A DNA stretch of 64,000 bases from Acinetobacter colistiniresistens (GTDB taxonomy: Bacteria; Pseudomonadota; Gammaproteobacteria; Pseudomonadales; Moraxellaceae): contig NZ_KE340378.1 of NCBI RefSeq assembly GCF_000413935.1, positions 154,627-218,626 of the forward strand, in the 5' to 3' direction. The position numbers and the translations under genes were made by a program. The notes beneath the pieces were generated by a model that saw only the letters and a list, made by a program, of their open reading frames with translations, ran no database searches and had not been told where the DNA came from. Of this stretch, positions 36,810-46,796 are shown piece by piece (within the stretch, counting starts at the first letter, position 1; every line of letters starts with the position of its first letter).

Positions 36810-37928
36810 ATGTTGTTATGGTTATTTGAGCAATTGGCGGACTATAACAGTTCGTTTCAGGTTGTTCGTTATTTAACATTGCGCTCTTTGTTGAGTTTAC
36901 TGACTGCCTTGACGATCGGGCTGGTTTTAGGGCCAGTGATGATTCGTAAATTACAAGCATTAAAATATGGTCAGGCGGTGAGCTCGTTTGCGCCTGAAAA
37001 CCATGCCAAGAAAATGGGGACACCGACCATGGGTGGGATTTTAATCCTGCTTTCCATTGGCATCAGTACCTTGTTGTGGGCTGATTTATCTAATCCTTAT
37101 GTTTGGATTGTGCTCGGTGTGATGGTGGTATTTGGTGCAGTGGGTTGGGCGGATGACTGGATTAAAGTCCGTTATAAAGACAATGCAGGTTTGCCAGCAC
37201 GTAAGAAATTTTTCTGGACTTCGGTGGCGTCTTTGGGCGCAGGTATTGCCTTGTATATCATTGCGAAACAACAAGATAGTGTTCAGCATACGGCAGATAT
37301 GCTGGATCTGCTGCTCCCATTCTTTAAGAATCTGTCCATTCCGCTTTCGGCTGTGCCATTAGGTTTAGCATTTATCGGCTTCACTTATCTTGTTATTAAT
37401 GGTGCATCCAATGCGGTCAACTTGACCGATGGTTTGGACGGTTTGGCGATTATGCCGATTGTGATGGTGGCTGCCGGTTTAGGGGTATTTGCTTATTTGT
37501 CAGGTGACATTCGTTTTGCTGAATATCTGCATATTCCTTATGTAAAATATACCTCGGAACTGGTGGTAATTTGCTCTGCCATGGTCGGTGCTGGTTTAGC
37601 CTTCCTCTGGTACAATGCGCATCCAGCCCAAGTATTTATGGGAGATGTGGGTGCATTGGCGCTTGGAGCTATGCTTGGTACGATTGCGGTAATGGTTCGT
37701 CAGGAAATCGTATTTGCCATTATGGGCGGTGTTTTTGTGATGGAAGCAATTTCGGTCTTCTTGCAAATCGGTTCATTACGCATGCGGAATAAGCGCGTAT
37801 TCTTGATGGCACCGTTACATCACCATTATGAAAAGCAAGGCTGGAAAGAGACACAAGTGGTCATCCGCTTCTGGATTATTACCATTTTCCTCGTTGTATT
37901 GGGTCTAATGACGCTAAAATTACGTTAA
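36810..37928 (+). CDS. mraY: Phospho-MurNAc-pentapeptide translocase
   Basis: 372 residues, about 10 membrane spans. It transfers phospho-MurNAc-pentapeptide to undecaprenyl phosphate, making lipid I at the inner membrane. The catalytic aspartates are in GWADDWIKV and [10 protein letters not shown], with HHHYE near the C-terminus. It directly follows murF. A terminator comes next, so the Acinetobacter cell-wall operon stops here; murD, ftsW, murG, murC, ftsQAZ are not in this window. Confidence 0.97.
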   Translation: MLLWLFEQLADYNSSFQVVRYLTLRSLLSLLTALTIGLVLGPVMIRKLQALKYGQAVSSFAPENHAKKMGTPTMGGILILLSIGISTLLWADLSNPYVWIVLGVMVVFGAVGWADDWIKVRYKDNAGLPARKKFFWTSVASLGAGIALYIIAKQQDSVQHTADMLDLLLPFFKNLSIPLSAVPLGLAFIGFTYLVINGASNAVNLTDGLDGLAIMPIVMVAAGLGVFAYLSGDIRFAEYLHIPYVKYTSELVVICSAMVGAGLAFLWYNAHPAQVFMGDVGALALGAMLGTIAVMVRQEIVFAIMGGVFVMEAISVFLQIGSLRMRNKRVFLMAPLHHHYEKQGWKETQVVIRFWIITIFLVVLGLMTLKLR

Positions 37929-37945
37929 ACCATGATTCAAGAAAG

Positions 37946-37970
37946 AAGCTGGTGATGACCAGCTTTTTTT
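37946..37970 (+). terminator. Terminator after mraY
   Basis: AAGCTGGT / ACCAGCTT with loop GATG and a seven-base T-run. Confidence 0.9.
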
Positions 37971-37987
37971 ATGTTTGGAGAAAATAG

Positions 37988-38806
37988 ATGAGTTTGTTGA
38001 TGTGTCCTGTTTGTCGCCAAGCCTTGAATTTGGTCGCGAATTCTTGGCAATGTGAAAAAGGGCATCATTATGATGTTGCCAAACAAGGCTATGTCAATTT
38101 GCATGTGGTACAACACAAGCATAGCAAGAACCCAGGAGATACAGCTGAGTCGGTATTGGCACGCCGTGAGTTCTTGCAAGCTGGATTTTATCAGCCGCTA
38201 CAACAAGCCGTTGTTGCATTATTACAGCAGCTCCAACCACGAGCTGTTTTGGATATTGGTTGTGGTGAAGGTTATTATACCAGCGCCATGCAAGCGCATA
38301 CTCAGCAGTGTATTGGTGTGGATATTGCTAAAACTGCGGTACAACGCGCTGCGAAATTAAATACAAAAGTGACTTGGGTTGTGGGAACAGGGGCAACATT
38401 GCCCGTTCAGGATCATTCGCTGGATCTCTGCACCAGTTTATTTAGCCCCATTCCACAAGATGAAATCGTCAGAGTCTTAGCTAATGATGGTTATCTAATC
38501 GTGGTTACCCCTGCGCCAAGACATCTCTTCGATTTACGTGAAGCCCTATTTGAACAAGTCAATTTACATGAGCCACAGAAGTTTGTGCAGCAGTTGGAGG
38601 CTCAGTTTGAATTAAAACAGGCTCAAATCGTTGAAGCGCCGATGCAGTTGGAACAACAGGCCTTAAAGAACTTAATCGCGATGACCCCTTATGCGTATAA
38701 AGCCAATCCTGAGCGACGTAAAGCACTGGAGCAAGCACAGACCTTTGAGGTGACAGCCGCTTTTCAAATTTATCTGTTCCAGAAAAAAAACAAGCCATCA
38801 AATTGA
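37988..38806 (+). CDS. rlmA: 23S rRNA guanine-N1 methyltransferase, RlmA type
   Basis: 272 residues. An N-terminal zinc finger (CPVC at 6-9, then C..GHHYD) precedes a SAM methyltransferase with VLDIGCGEGYYT. The linking segments KQGYVNL and QHKHSKNPGDTAESVLARREFL match E. coli RlmA, which methylates G745 in helix 35 of 23S rRNA. The zinc site and NPGD block separate it from generic methyltransferases. Close relatives modify G748 instead; the E. coli-like core makes G745 more likely. It lies between two terminators, with its stop inside the second. Confidence 0.88.
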   Translation: MSLLMCPVCRQALNLVANSWQCEKGHHYDVAKQGYVNLHVVQHKHSKNPGDTAESVLARREFLQAGFYQPLQQAVVALLQQLQPRAVLDIGCGEGYYTSAMQAHTQQCIGVDIAKTAVQRAAKLNTKVTWVVGTGATLPVQDHSLDLCTSLFSPIPQDEIVRVLANDGYLIVVTPAPRHLFDLREALFEQVNLHEPQKFVQQLEAQFELKQAQIVEAPMQLEQQALKNLIAMTPYAYKANPERRKALEQAQTFEVTAAFQIYLFQKKNKPSN

Positions 38807-38821
38807 TGGCTTGTTTTTTTT
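38783..38821. terminator. Bidirectional terminator
   Basis: CAAGCCATCA / TGATGGCTTG, 3-nt loop, with A8 and T8 flanks. It contains the rlmA stop codon and serves convergent mrcA. Confidence 0.93.
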
Positions 38822-38823
38822 AT

Positions 38824-41439
38824 TTACTGAATTTGATTAATCAAATGCTCAATACCATCCTTTTCTTTTGGTGGAGGAGGTGTCTGAGTTTGTGAGTTTG
38901 ATCCCATCGCTGGCGGTTGCTTTTTAGCAGGCACAATCGGCTGTTCGTCAGGTGCTGATGATGTTCCCGGTAAATCAGAAAAATCATTTTGTACTGAACG
39001 CGTTGGCGTAGGTGGTGCAGGGCGATATAGTGGACGAGCCAATGGCGGAGAGGCGCGATATTCCTTTTTATCTTCGCTTTGCTGGATTTGCAACTTATCA
39101 CGAGAGATTGGATCTTTGGCATCTTTATCTAGACGAACCCATGCGGATGGCGTGTCTTTTAAAGACTGACCCATAAAGTTGGTCCAGATTGGAAGTGCAG
39201 CAACGCCACCATATTCGCGACGGCCGAGGGTGCGTGGCTGATCAAAACCGACCCAAGCAATTGCAACTAAGTTGCCATTAAAGCCTGCGAACCATGCATC
39301 TTTGGCATCATTGGTGGTTCCTGTCTTACCGCCTAAGTCATCACGGCCAATTTTCAGTGCTGCCCGACCTGTACCATGCTGGATTACATCACGTAAGATA
39401 TTGGCCATGTCATAGGCTGAGCTTGATTTTAAAATGCGTTGTGCTTGACGGTAATCGCTATTGGTTTTGGTTGCCGGTGTTGTATCCGCTGCCACCAGTT
39501 GTGCCTCAGAAGCAGCACCATCTTGATCCAGGCTTTGATTGGTGATGTCTGTGACTTGATCTTTGGATTTATTTTCATCTTTGTCTGTGTCAGCAGCTTG
39601 CTGTGCTGTATTGGTATTTGGATTGCTAATACATGGAATACACGCATATTCAGGCTTCGCTTCATAAATCACTTTGCCTGAAGCATCTTCAATACGTTTA
39701 ATAAAGTGTGGCTGAATACGATAACCGCCATTGGCAAAAGTGGCATAGCCTGTTGCCATTTGCACAGGGAGTACCTGAGGTGTCCCTAAAGCAATGGTAT
39801 AGTTACGCGGGATTTGGTCTTCTTGTAAACCAAAATCCATAAACAATTGACGCGTACGTTCAATGCCGACATTTTGTAATAAACGCACAGACACCGTATT
39901 TCGAGATAAATAAAGTGCACGACGTAGAGGAATCATGCCAAGGTAGCGGCCATCTGAGTTTCTTGGAGACCACTTACCAATGGTAATCGGGCTGTCATTG
40001 ACCATGCTATACGGGGTCATGCCACGTTCTAGCGCCAATGCATAAACAAAGGGTTTAATGGTCGAACCAGGCTGTCTCCAGCCCTGTATTGCACGGTTGA
40101 ATTTAGATTGATAAAAATTATATCCACCTACTACTGCTTCAATCGCACCATCATTTGGGTTGATGGCAATGAGCTGTCCCTGGACTTTAGGAACCTGAAC
40201 CAGTGACCAAACAGTTTTGCCTTCATTTGGACGTAGGCGAATGATATCTTTGACTTTAACAATTTGAGAGGCATTCGAAGGTGCACCGCCGACACTATTG
40301 GCATTGCGGTAAGGGCGTACCCATGACATCCCTGACCAGTTCACCGTCACAGTTGAGCCATCTTGCATTAAGGCATCAAAAGAATTGTTATTGACCTTGA
40401 TCACTTGTGCGGGATAGGTGTTGGCATAAGCAATGAATTGCTTCAACGGTTTATCATGGGCTTCAGGCCCACGCCAGCCATGGCGACGATCATAGGCTTC
40501 TAAACCATCTTGAATCGATTGTTCAGCATAACGCTGGCGTTTGCTATCAATGGTGGTGTAAACCTTGTAGCCTGAATCAACGGCTTGTTCGCCAAAATGT
40601 TCGACCAGTTCTGAGCGGACCATTTCACCGACATAGGGGAAGACATTGCTGACGGAACGATCAACCATATTCAAATTGATTGGTTCTGCGACTGCTTGCT
40701 GGTATTGATTTTGGTTGATATAGCCGAGTTGTAACATGCGACCTAAAATCCAGTTGCGGCGTTCTAGCGCTCGCTCTGGATTCACCACAGGATTATATTT
40801 TGAAGGTGCTTTAGGAAGGCCTGCGATCATGGCCATTTGTGCGGTGGTCAGTTCATTCAGGTTTTTGTTGTAATAGACCCGTGCAGCTGCCGCAATCCCG
40901 TAGGCATTTTTACCTAAGAAAATTTTATTGACGTAAGCGGTCAGAATTTCCTGTTTTGTTAAGTTTTGCTCGATTTTACGTGCTAGAAATACTTCGGTTA
41001 GTTTGCGTCGAAGAGTTCGGTCTGGACTTAAATAATAGTTTTTTGCCACCTGCATGGTAATGGTCGAGCCCCCAGTTTGGACATCAGACCCAGTAACAGA
41101 TTCAGTGAGTGCTCGCCCAAGCCCTTTAAAACTAATCCCATTATGTTCAAAAAAAGAGGAATCCTCTGCTGCGAGGAAACCATGAATAAAGGTCGGAGGG
41201 ATCTGTTCATACTTAACCGGAATGGATAATTTCCCACCATATTCTGCAATCAGTTGGTCATCCGTCGTATAGACTTGCAATGGTTTTAGTAACGGCGCTT
41301 TTTTGAGTGAACTCATATCTGGCAGCGAAGGTGCAAGATAGAGATACATGCCATAAAATCCCATTGGAAGTGAGACTAAGATAATAATAACGATCAAAAA
41401 AAATGGGCGAACAATACCAGAACTGGATAGCTTTTTCAT
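38824..41439 (-). CDS. mrcA: Bifunctional penicillin-binding protein 1a
   Basis: 871 residues, class A PBP that polymerises and cross-links peptidoglycan in the periplasm. N-terminal anchor (about 12-34), GT51 glycosyltransferase (EDSSFFEHNGISFKG, GGSTITMQVAKN), then a transpeptidase with GSTIKPF near 457, SRN near 512 and KTGTTND near 705. Between SRN and KTG lies a Gln/Asp/Thr-rich, probably disordered insertion (about 605-665) after a CIPC motif; PBP1a of E. coli has a comparable CPEC. The C-terminal 60 residues are Pro/Gln/Ser-rich. It is divergent from pilM, a common neighbour of PBP1a. Confidence 0.96.
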   Translation of the reverse strand: MKKLSSSGIVRPFFLIVIIILVSLPMGFYGMYLYLAPSLPDMSSLKKAPLLKPLQVYTTDDQLIAEYGGKLSIPVKYEQIPPTFIHGFLAAEDSSFFEHNGISFKGLGRALTESVTGSDVQTGGSTITMQVAKNYYLSPDRTLRRKLTEVFLARKIEQNLTKQEILTAYVNKIFLGKNAYGIAAAARVYYNKNLNELTTAQMAMIAGLPKAPSKYNPVVNPERALERRNWILGRMLQLGYINQNQYQQAVAEPINLNMVDRSVSNVFPYVGEMVRSELVEHFGEQAVDSGYKVYTTIDSKRQRYAEQSIQDGLEAYDRRHGWRGPEAHDKPLKQFIAYANTYPAQVIKVNNNSFDALMQDGSTVTVNWSGMSWVRPYRNANSVGGAPSNASQIVKVKDIIRLRPNEGKTVWSLVQVPKVQGQLIAINPNDGAIEAVVGGYNFYQSKFNRAIQGWRQPGSTIKPFVYALALERGMTPYSMVNDSPITIGKWSPRNSDGRYLGMIPLRRALYLSRNTVSVRLLQNVGIERTRQLFMDFGLQEDQIPRNYTIALGTPQVLPVQMATGYATFANGGYRIQPHFIKRIEDASGKVIYEAKPEYACIPCISNPNTNTAQQAADTDKDENKSKDQVTDITNQSLDQDGAASEAQLVAADTTPATKTNSDYRQAQRILKSSSAYDMANILRDVIQHGTGRAALKIGRDDLGGKTGTTNDAKDAWFAGFNGNLVAIAWVGFDQPRTLGRREYGGVAALPIWTNFMGQSLKDTPSAWVRLDKDAKDPISRDKLQIQQSEDKKEYRASPPLARPLYRPAPPTPTRSVQNDFSDLPGTSSAPDEQPIVPAKKQPPAMGSNSQTQTPPPPKEKDGIEHLINQIQ

Positions 41440-41601
41440 AATAAGTAAGTTTTAATAAGAGCGAATGGCAAACTAATTGTGGTCAGTATATCCTTTAGAC
41501 ATGCGGATTGTTAGATGAGTTATTGTATCCGTATCAATTAAAGACCAAAACGAATTAGTATGTTGTATTTTTTGGGGATAAAAAAATAATAGGAAAGTAC
41601 T

Positions 41602-42660
41602 GTGCTCAGGTTATATCGTAAACCAAATAAGGGGTTAGTGGGTGTCGATATTAGTTCGACAACTGTTAAGTTATTGGAGCTCTCTGTAAAGAACGGTAGA
41701 TATTGGGTTGAAAGCTATGCGGTGATGCCATTGCCTGAAAGCAGTGTCGTGGAAAAAAGCATATTGAATCCGGAGGCGGTAGGCGATGCACTTGAGAGAG
41801 TGGTCAACCTTGCAAATCCTCATACCACCAATGTCGCTATTGCAGTGCCGACATCTATGGTGATCAACAAGATCATTGAAATGGATGCGGACATGTCTGA
41901 TGAAGAACGTGAAGTTCAAATTCGGATGGATGCTGAGCAATATATCCCGTTCCCATTAGATGAAGTCAGTCTTGATTTTGAGGTTTTATCTGATCGCTTG
42001 GCGAATCAGAATCGGGTCAATGTGCTCTTGGTCGCGACTCGTACCGAGAATGTCGACACACGTGTAGAAGTGCTTGAACTTGCTGGTTTGACTGCCAAAA
42101 TTGCTGAAGTTGAAAGCTACGCGATGGAGCGGGCGTTTAGTGTATTTGCAGATACATTGCCAATGGGTGCGAATACTGTCGGTATTTTAGATATTGGTCA
42201 TACCATGACCACATTATCAGTGATGCAAAAAGGCAAGATTATCTATACCCGTGAGCAGGTCTTTGGCGGCCGTCAGCTGACACAAGATGTTCAGACCCGT
42301 TATGGCCTTTCTTTTGAAGAGGCAGGTCGTGCCAAAAAAGAACGAAGTTTGCCTGATGACTATGATACCGAAGTGCTTGAACCGTTCTTGGATGCTGTGG
42401 TTCAACAAGCGGCACGCTCACTTCAATTCTTCTTTTCATCGTCTCAATTTAATGAAATTGATCATATCCTGTTGGCGGGTGGAAATGCCAATATCCCAGG
42501 TCTAGCCAAGCTATTACAGCAAAAACTCGGTTACCGCGTCACGATTGCCAATCCATTCCTACAAATGGGTTTCTCTTCCCAAATTGATATTAAAAAAATT
42601 GAAAATGATGCGTCTTCTTTGATGGTCGCATGTGGTTTGGCATTGAGGAGTTTTGATTAA
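41602..42660 (+). CDS. pilM: Type IV pilus assembly ATPase-like PilM
   Basis: 352 residues from GTG 41602 with AGGAAAG upstream. Actin-like fold; the phosphate-binding loops are VGVDISSTTVK (13-24) and GILDIGHTMTTLSV. PilM sits on the cytoplasmic side of the inner membrane and links the pilus motor to PilN. First gene of pilMNOPQ, divergent from mrcA with 162 bp between. The stop overlaps the pilN start (TAATG). Confidence 0.96.
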   Translation: MLRLYRKPNKGLVGVDISSTTVKLLELSVKNGRYWVESYAVMPLPESSVVEKSILNPEAVGDALERVVNLANPHTTNVAIAVPTSMVINKIIEMDADMSDEEREVQIRMDAEQYIPFPLDEVSLDFEVLSDRLANQNRVNVLLVATRTENVDTRVEVLELAGLTAKIAEVESYAMERAFSVFADTLPMGANTVGILDIGHTMTTLSVMQKGKIIYTREQVFGGRQLTQDVQTRYGLSFEEAGRAKKERSLPDDYDTEVLEPFLDAVVQQAARSLQFFFSSSQFNEIDHILLAGGNANIPGLAKLLQQKLGYRVTIANPFLQMGFSSQIDIKKIENDASSLMVACGLALRSFD

Positions 42661-43310
42661 TGGCAAAGATTAACTTACTCCCTTGGCGTGACGAGCTAAG
42701 AGAACAAAAAAAGAAACAGTTTATTGTCTTTTGTGTTGGGGTTGCTGCATTGGGGATCACATCGGTTTTTTCTGGATGGATGTATTTTGATCACAAGTTG
42801 AGTGACCAAGAACAAGCCAATCAGTTGATTGTGAGCACCAACCAGAATTTGGATACGCAATTAAAAGCATTGGATGGCTTGCAGGAACGCCGTAATGCCA
42901 TTATCGAACGGATGAAGTTGATTCAAGGCTTGCAAGGTCAGCGTCCAGTTACGGTACGTTTGGTGGATGAGTTGGTACGTGTCACGCCACCTACGATGTA
43001 TTTAACCAAGTTTAGCCGTACCGGTGATAAGTTTAGCATTGAAGGGAAGGCGGAAAGCCCCAATACTGTGGCGGAACTGTTGCGTAATCTGGAAGCTTCT
43101 CCGTGGTATCGAAATGCCTTTATGAACTCATTCCTTGCTGTGGATGAGAACAAGAATAAAGATAAAACAGCCAGTTCTTTGGTGCCTCGGGTTGAGGAGA
43201 ATTATGGAAGTTTTGTGGTCACTGTAGATTTGGGTGAGCTTGGTACAACGGCTGAGGCTGCACCAACCTCAGAACCAGCGGCATCAGGGGCAGTCGGGGT
43301 GGCAAAATGA
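42660..43310 (+). CDS. pilN: Type IV pilus inner-membrane protein PilN
   Basis: 216 residues. The cytoplasmic N-terminus AKINLLPWRDELRE is the conserved PilM-binding peptide, followed by one membrane span (about 22-43), a coiled coil and a ferredoxin-like periplasmic domain. It pairs with PilO. The tail is Ala/Pro/Glu-rich. It overlaps pilM by 1 bp and pilO by 4 bp. Confidence 0.95.
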   Translation: MAKINLLPWRDELREQKKKQFIVFCVGVAALGITSVFSGWMYFDHKLSDQEQANQLIVSTNQNLDTQLKALDGLQERRNAIIERMKLIQGLQGQRPVTVRLVDELVRVTPPTMYLTKFSRTGDKFSIEGKAESPNTVAELLRNLEASPWYRNAFMNSFLAVDENKNKDKTASSLVPRVEENYGSFVVTVDLGELGTTAEAAPTSEPAASGAVGVAK

Positions 43311-44050
43311 GCCTAGATAAATCAGATGATCTGAATCAAGACACCGTTGTTACAAAGAAAAAGAAAATGACGGTAGATCAATTTTTCCAGCAGTTCAATA
43401 CGCTGGATATGAATAATTATGGTAGTTGGCCGCTATCTGTCAAAATTACTTGCTGGATTTTTATTTTCTTGGCTGTTGCTGCGTTGGGCTATTTTTTGGT
43501 GATTAAGTCTCAACTAGAGTCGATTGCCAATGAACAAGCCAAAGAGCAAAGTTTACTCAATGAGTTTAAAGAAAAAGACTCAAAATTACGTAACTTGCAG
43601 CAATATCAAGTACAGCTTCAGGAAATGGAAGCCAATTTTAATCAACAGCTAGAACAGTTGCCAAAAGAAACTGAAATTCCAAGTCTAGTTGAAGATATTA
43701 ACTTAACAGGGGTGAACTCTGGACTGAAATTTAAAAATATCCGTTTAGAGAATGAGGTTAAGCAAGAGTTCTTTATTGAACAGCCAATCAGTATCGATGC
43801 GACAGGGGATTATCATGCTTTTGGCTCATTTGTAACAGGTATTGCCGCTTTACCCCGAATTGTGACTTTGCATGACTTTACGGTTGAAGCAAAAGAAGAT
43901 ACACAGAAAAAATCTGATATTCCTGTAGTGAACTATACGGTTAAAGCAAAAACCTATCGTTATGTTGGAACGGATGATCAAGCCAATAATGCTGCGGGGG
44001 CACCAGCAACTCAAACAGCAACTACTCCACCTGCACAAGGAGGAAAATAG
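43307..44050 (+). CDS. pilO: Type IV pilus inner-membrane protein PilO
   Basis: 247 residues. A polar N-terminus of about 50 residues, one membrane span (about 47-68), a coiled coil (ESIANEQAKEQSLLNEFKEK) and a periplasmic ferredoxin-like domain. It forms heterodimers with PilN and binds PilP. It overlaps pilN (ATGA). The C-terminal 25 residues are Ala/Thr/Pro-rich and probably flexible. Confidence 0.95.
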   Translation: MSLDKSDDLNQDTVVTKKKKMTVDQFFQQFNTLDMNNYGSWPLSVKITCWIFIFLAVAALGYFLVIKSQLESIANEQAKEQSLLNEFKEKDSKLRNLQQYQVQLQEMEANFNQQLEQLPKETEIPSLVEDINLTGVNSGLKFKNIRLENEVKQEFFIEQPISIDATGDYHAFGSFVTGIAALPRIVTLHDFTVEAKEDTQKKSDIPVVNYTVKAKTYRYVGTDDQANNAAGAPATQTATTPPAQGGK

Positions 44051-44052
44051 TA

Positions 44053-44580
44053 GTGAATAACTATAAATTATTACTTGGTTTCTTGATTGGGGTAAGCCTT
44101 GTCGGTTGTGATTCTCGCATTGATGCCGTCAATCAGAAGATTGCAGAAATTCGTAATCAGCCGCCGCTGCCGATTGAGCCTGCACCGGTGTTTACTCCTG
44201 TGCCTTTATTTAATTATTCAGCCCATCAGTTGAAAAGCCCATTTATGCCAAGCTCGCTGGCTGCTGAATTAAAGATTATGGCCGGTAAGCGTGTTTATCC
44301 GAACTTTAACCGTCAGCCACAGCCACTCGAAGCTTATGCATTAGAGTCGCTGAATATGAAAGGCAGTATGCGTGGTAAAAGCAGTGACACCATTGCGCTG
44401 ATCCAAACACCTGACGGTCAGATTGAGCGTGTACAAGTCGGCAGTTATTTGGGGATGAATCAAGGGCGTATTATTAAAATTAGTCCAACCCAAATTGATT
44501 TGGTGGAGATTGTGCCCGATGGACGAGAAGGTTATGTCGAAAGACCTCGTACACTCGTTTTAATTGGGCCAGCGCCGTAA
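44053..44580 (+). CDS. pilP: Type IV pilus lipoprotein PilP
   Basis: 175 residues from GTG 44053. Lipoprotein signal with LVGC, cysteine at 19. The Pro-rich linker (NQPPLPIEPAPVFTPVPLF) and the C-terminal beta-sandwich (LESLNMKGSMRGKSSDTIALIQTPDGQIERVQVGSYLG) are the PilP pattern. It connects the PilNO complex to the PilQ secretin. The pilQ start follows 16 bp after its stop. Confidence 0.95.
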   Translation: MNNYKLLLGFLIGVSLVGCDSRIDAVNQKIAEIRNQPPLPIEPAPVFTPVPLFNYSAHQLKSPFMPSSLAAELKIMAGKRVYPNFNRQPQPLEAYALESLNMKGSMRGKSSDTIALIQTPDGQIERVQVGSYLGMNQGRIIKISPTQIDLVEIVPDGREGYVERPRTLVLIGPAP

Positions 44581-44596
44581 GATTAAGGGAATAACA

Positions 44597-46777
44597 ATGA
44601 AAAAACAGTTTAAAGATTCTTTATTTGGGGAAGCGAAGACCATGAATCATGCATTCCGTCAATTTTCTATGGGTGCTGTTGCGATTGCGGTGATGCAAGT
44701 GGCATCAGCACAAGTCAGCATGACCAATATCGTACCAATGAGCTTGGCCGATCAAGGCACAGAAATTCGTGTGATGTTTAATGGTCTCCCTCCACAGCCA
44801 CAAGCTTATCAACTCGAGCAGCCTGCTCGTTTGATTCTGGATTTTGATAAAGCGCAACAGAGCTTAAAGCAAAATTCAATTCCCGTATCAACAGCTGAGG
44901 CGAGTTCTGTCGAAGTCGCATCAGATGATCAACGTTCTCGTGTGATTGTGAATTTAAAAGATGCGGGCGCATTTACCACGCGTGTTGAGGGAAACACCTT
45001 CGTTCTCAAAATTAATTCTGCTAAGCCTACTGCCGTAAATGTACCATCAGCTGTTACGCGTCAACTACAGCAGGGCGTTTCAAATATTGGTTTCCAGAGA
45101 GGAAGCCAAGGCGAAGGGCTGGTTGTTATTGATTTATTAGGAAATAATACGCCTGTCGATGTACAGCAACAAGGCAGTAAAATTGTCGTCCGGACTATGG
45201 GGAATAAGATTCCAACCCATTTGGCACGTCGCTTAAATACCAATGATTTTGCCACGCCTGTCGCGAGTGTGGATGCTTATAACGATAAGGGCAATGGTGT
45301 GATTACCATTCAATCTGCAGGGAGCTATGAATATATGGCTTATCAGGCAGAGAATAAGCTGACCATTAGCTTGAAACGTCCTGTCGATAACTCTCCAACC
45401 AAAGCCAAGGCACAAACCTATACGGGCAATAAAATCTCTCTGGACTTCCAGGATATTGAAGTGCGTCGAGTGTTACAGTTATTGGCCGACTTTACCGGCA
45501 TCAATATGGTGGCAGCAGATACGGTACAGGGTAATATTACCTTGCGTCTCAAAGATGTACCTTGGGATCAGGCCCTTGATATTGTATTAAAAACTAAAAA
45601 TCTGGATAAACGCCGTAATGGTAATGTGATCTGGATTGCGCCTGTTTCTGAGCTGATTAAAGCTGAGGAAGAAGAAGCCAAAGCCCTTGCACAGAGTGTA
45701 AAATTGGCACCGTTGCAAACCGAATATATTAAATTAAATTATGCCAAAGCGACGGATCTTGAGAAGCTCATTACACAGGGTAAAAATGTAAGTAATAACA
45801 ATAACGGCTCTTCTGGCTCTATCAGCAATGATACTTTGGCAGGCGGATTACTAAGTCCTAGAGGAACCATTTCTGTTGACCCCCGAACCAATACGCTCAT
45901 TGTAAATGATACCTCTCAGAAGATTGATCAAATTCGCAAGATGGTTGATTTGCTTGATGTGTCGGTTAAACAGGTGATGATTGAAGCACGTATTGTCAGT
46001 GCGAGTACAGATTTCACCAAAGAAATGGGCGTGAAGTGGGGGATTTTGTCGCAAGGAATTACCAAGAATAATGATCTTTTGGTTGGTGGTAGTAATACGA
46101 CATTATGGAATCTAAGAGATCCGCAAAAAAACAGTGATACGGGTGGTTGGAAGTACGAAATTGAACGTCCAGATAATCTGAATGTCGATTTAGGTGCGGT
46201 CACACCAGGCGCAAGCCGTATTGCTTTTGGTTTAATTAGTTTGTCTGACTTTATGTTGGATCTGGAGCTATCAGCTGTACAAGCAGATGGTTATGGTGAA
46301 GTGATTTCGACGCCAAAAGTGATGACTGCGGATAAGCAGCCAGCAAAAATTGAATCGGGTAAGAAAATTCCTTATACCTCTTCTACCGGTGGCGGTGCCA
46401 ATGCTGTACCTAAGACCGAATTTATTGATGCCACACTCAGTCTTGATGTCACCCCAAGCATTACCCCAGACGGTAAGGTGATGATGAAGCTGAACATTAC
46501 CAAAGATTCACAAAGTACACCAACGCCAACGGGCCAGTTGACGATTAATAAGAACCAGATTGATACCAATGTTCTGGTTGATAATGGTGAAACCGTTGTT
46601 TTGGGTGGTATTTTTGAACAGGAAAATATTAGTTCTCAGGTGAAAGTGCCTTTCTTGGGGGATCTGCCATATGTGGGGCGCTTATTCCGTCGTGACCTTA
46701 AAACGGATAATAAACGAGAGCTGCTTATTTTTGTGACACCGAGAATTGTTAATGACACTTTGACCAGAAATCATTAA
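44597..46777 (+). CDS. pilQ: Type IV pilus secretin PilQ
   Basis: 726 residues from the ATG at 44597, chosen for AAGGGA just upstream; the open frame runs back to 44564. A signal peptide comes after an extended polar N-terminus (core about 34-47, ending ASAQ). Two AMIN domains bind peptidoglycan (about 50-140 and 160-260), then secretin N0/N1 domains (ISLDFQDIEVRRVLQLLADFTGINMV) and the C-terminal secretin channel (VPFLGDLPYVGRLFRR). It forms the outer-membrane pore for the pilus and, in Acinetobacter, DNA uptake. Confidence 0.96.
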   Translation: MKKQFKDSLFGEAKTMNHAFRQFSMGAVAIAVMQVASAQVSMTNIVPMSLADQGTEIRVMFNGLPPQPQAYQLEQPARLILDFDKAQQSLKQNSIPVSTAEASSVEVASDDQRSRVIVNLKDAGAFTTRVEGNTFVLKINSAKPTAVNVPSAVTRQLQQGVSNIGFQRGSQGEGLVVIDLLGNNTPVDVQQQGSKIVVRTMGNKIPTHLARRLNTNDFATPVASVDAYNDKGNGVITIQSAGSYEYMAYQAENKLTISLKRPVDNSPTKAKAQTYTGNKISLDFQDIEVRRVLQLLADFTGINMVAADTVQGNITLRLKDVPWDQALDIVLKTKNLDKRRNGNVIWIAPVSELIKAEEEEAKALAQSVKLAPLQTEYIKLNYAKATDLEKLITQGKNVSNNNNGSSGSISNDTLAGGLLSPRGTISVDPRTNTLIVNDTSQKIDQIRKMVDLLDVSVKQVMIEARIVSASTDFTKEMGVKWGILSQGITKNNDLLVGGSNTTLWNLRDPQKNSDTGGWKYEIERPDNLNVDLGAVTPGASRIAFGLISLSDFMLDLELSAVQADGYGEVISTPKVMTADKQPAKIESGKKIPYTSSTGGGANAVPKTEFIDATLSLDVTPSITPDGKVMMKLNITKDSQSTPTPTGQLTINKNQIDTNVLVDNGETVVLGGIFEQENISSQVKVPFLGDLPYVGRLFRRDLKTDNKRELLIFVTPRIVNDTLTRNH

Positions 46778-46796
46778 TATATTTTCAATAATTGCA

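Noticed and set aside
39429..39681. Open frames over the low-complexity part of mrcA
   Set aside because: The mrcA frame is continuous and conserved; the others arise from biased composition.
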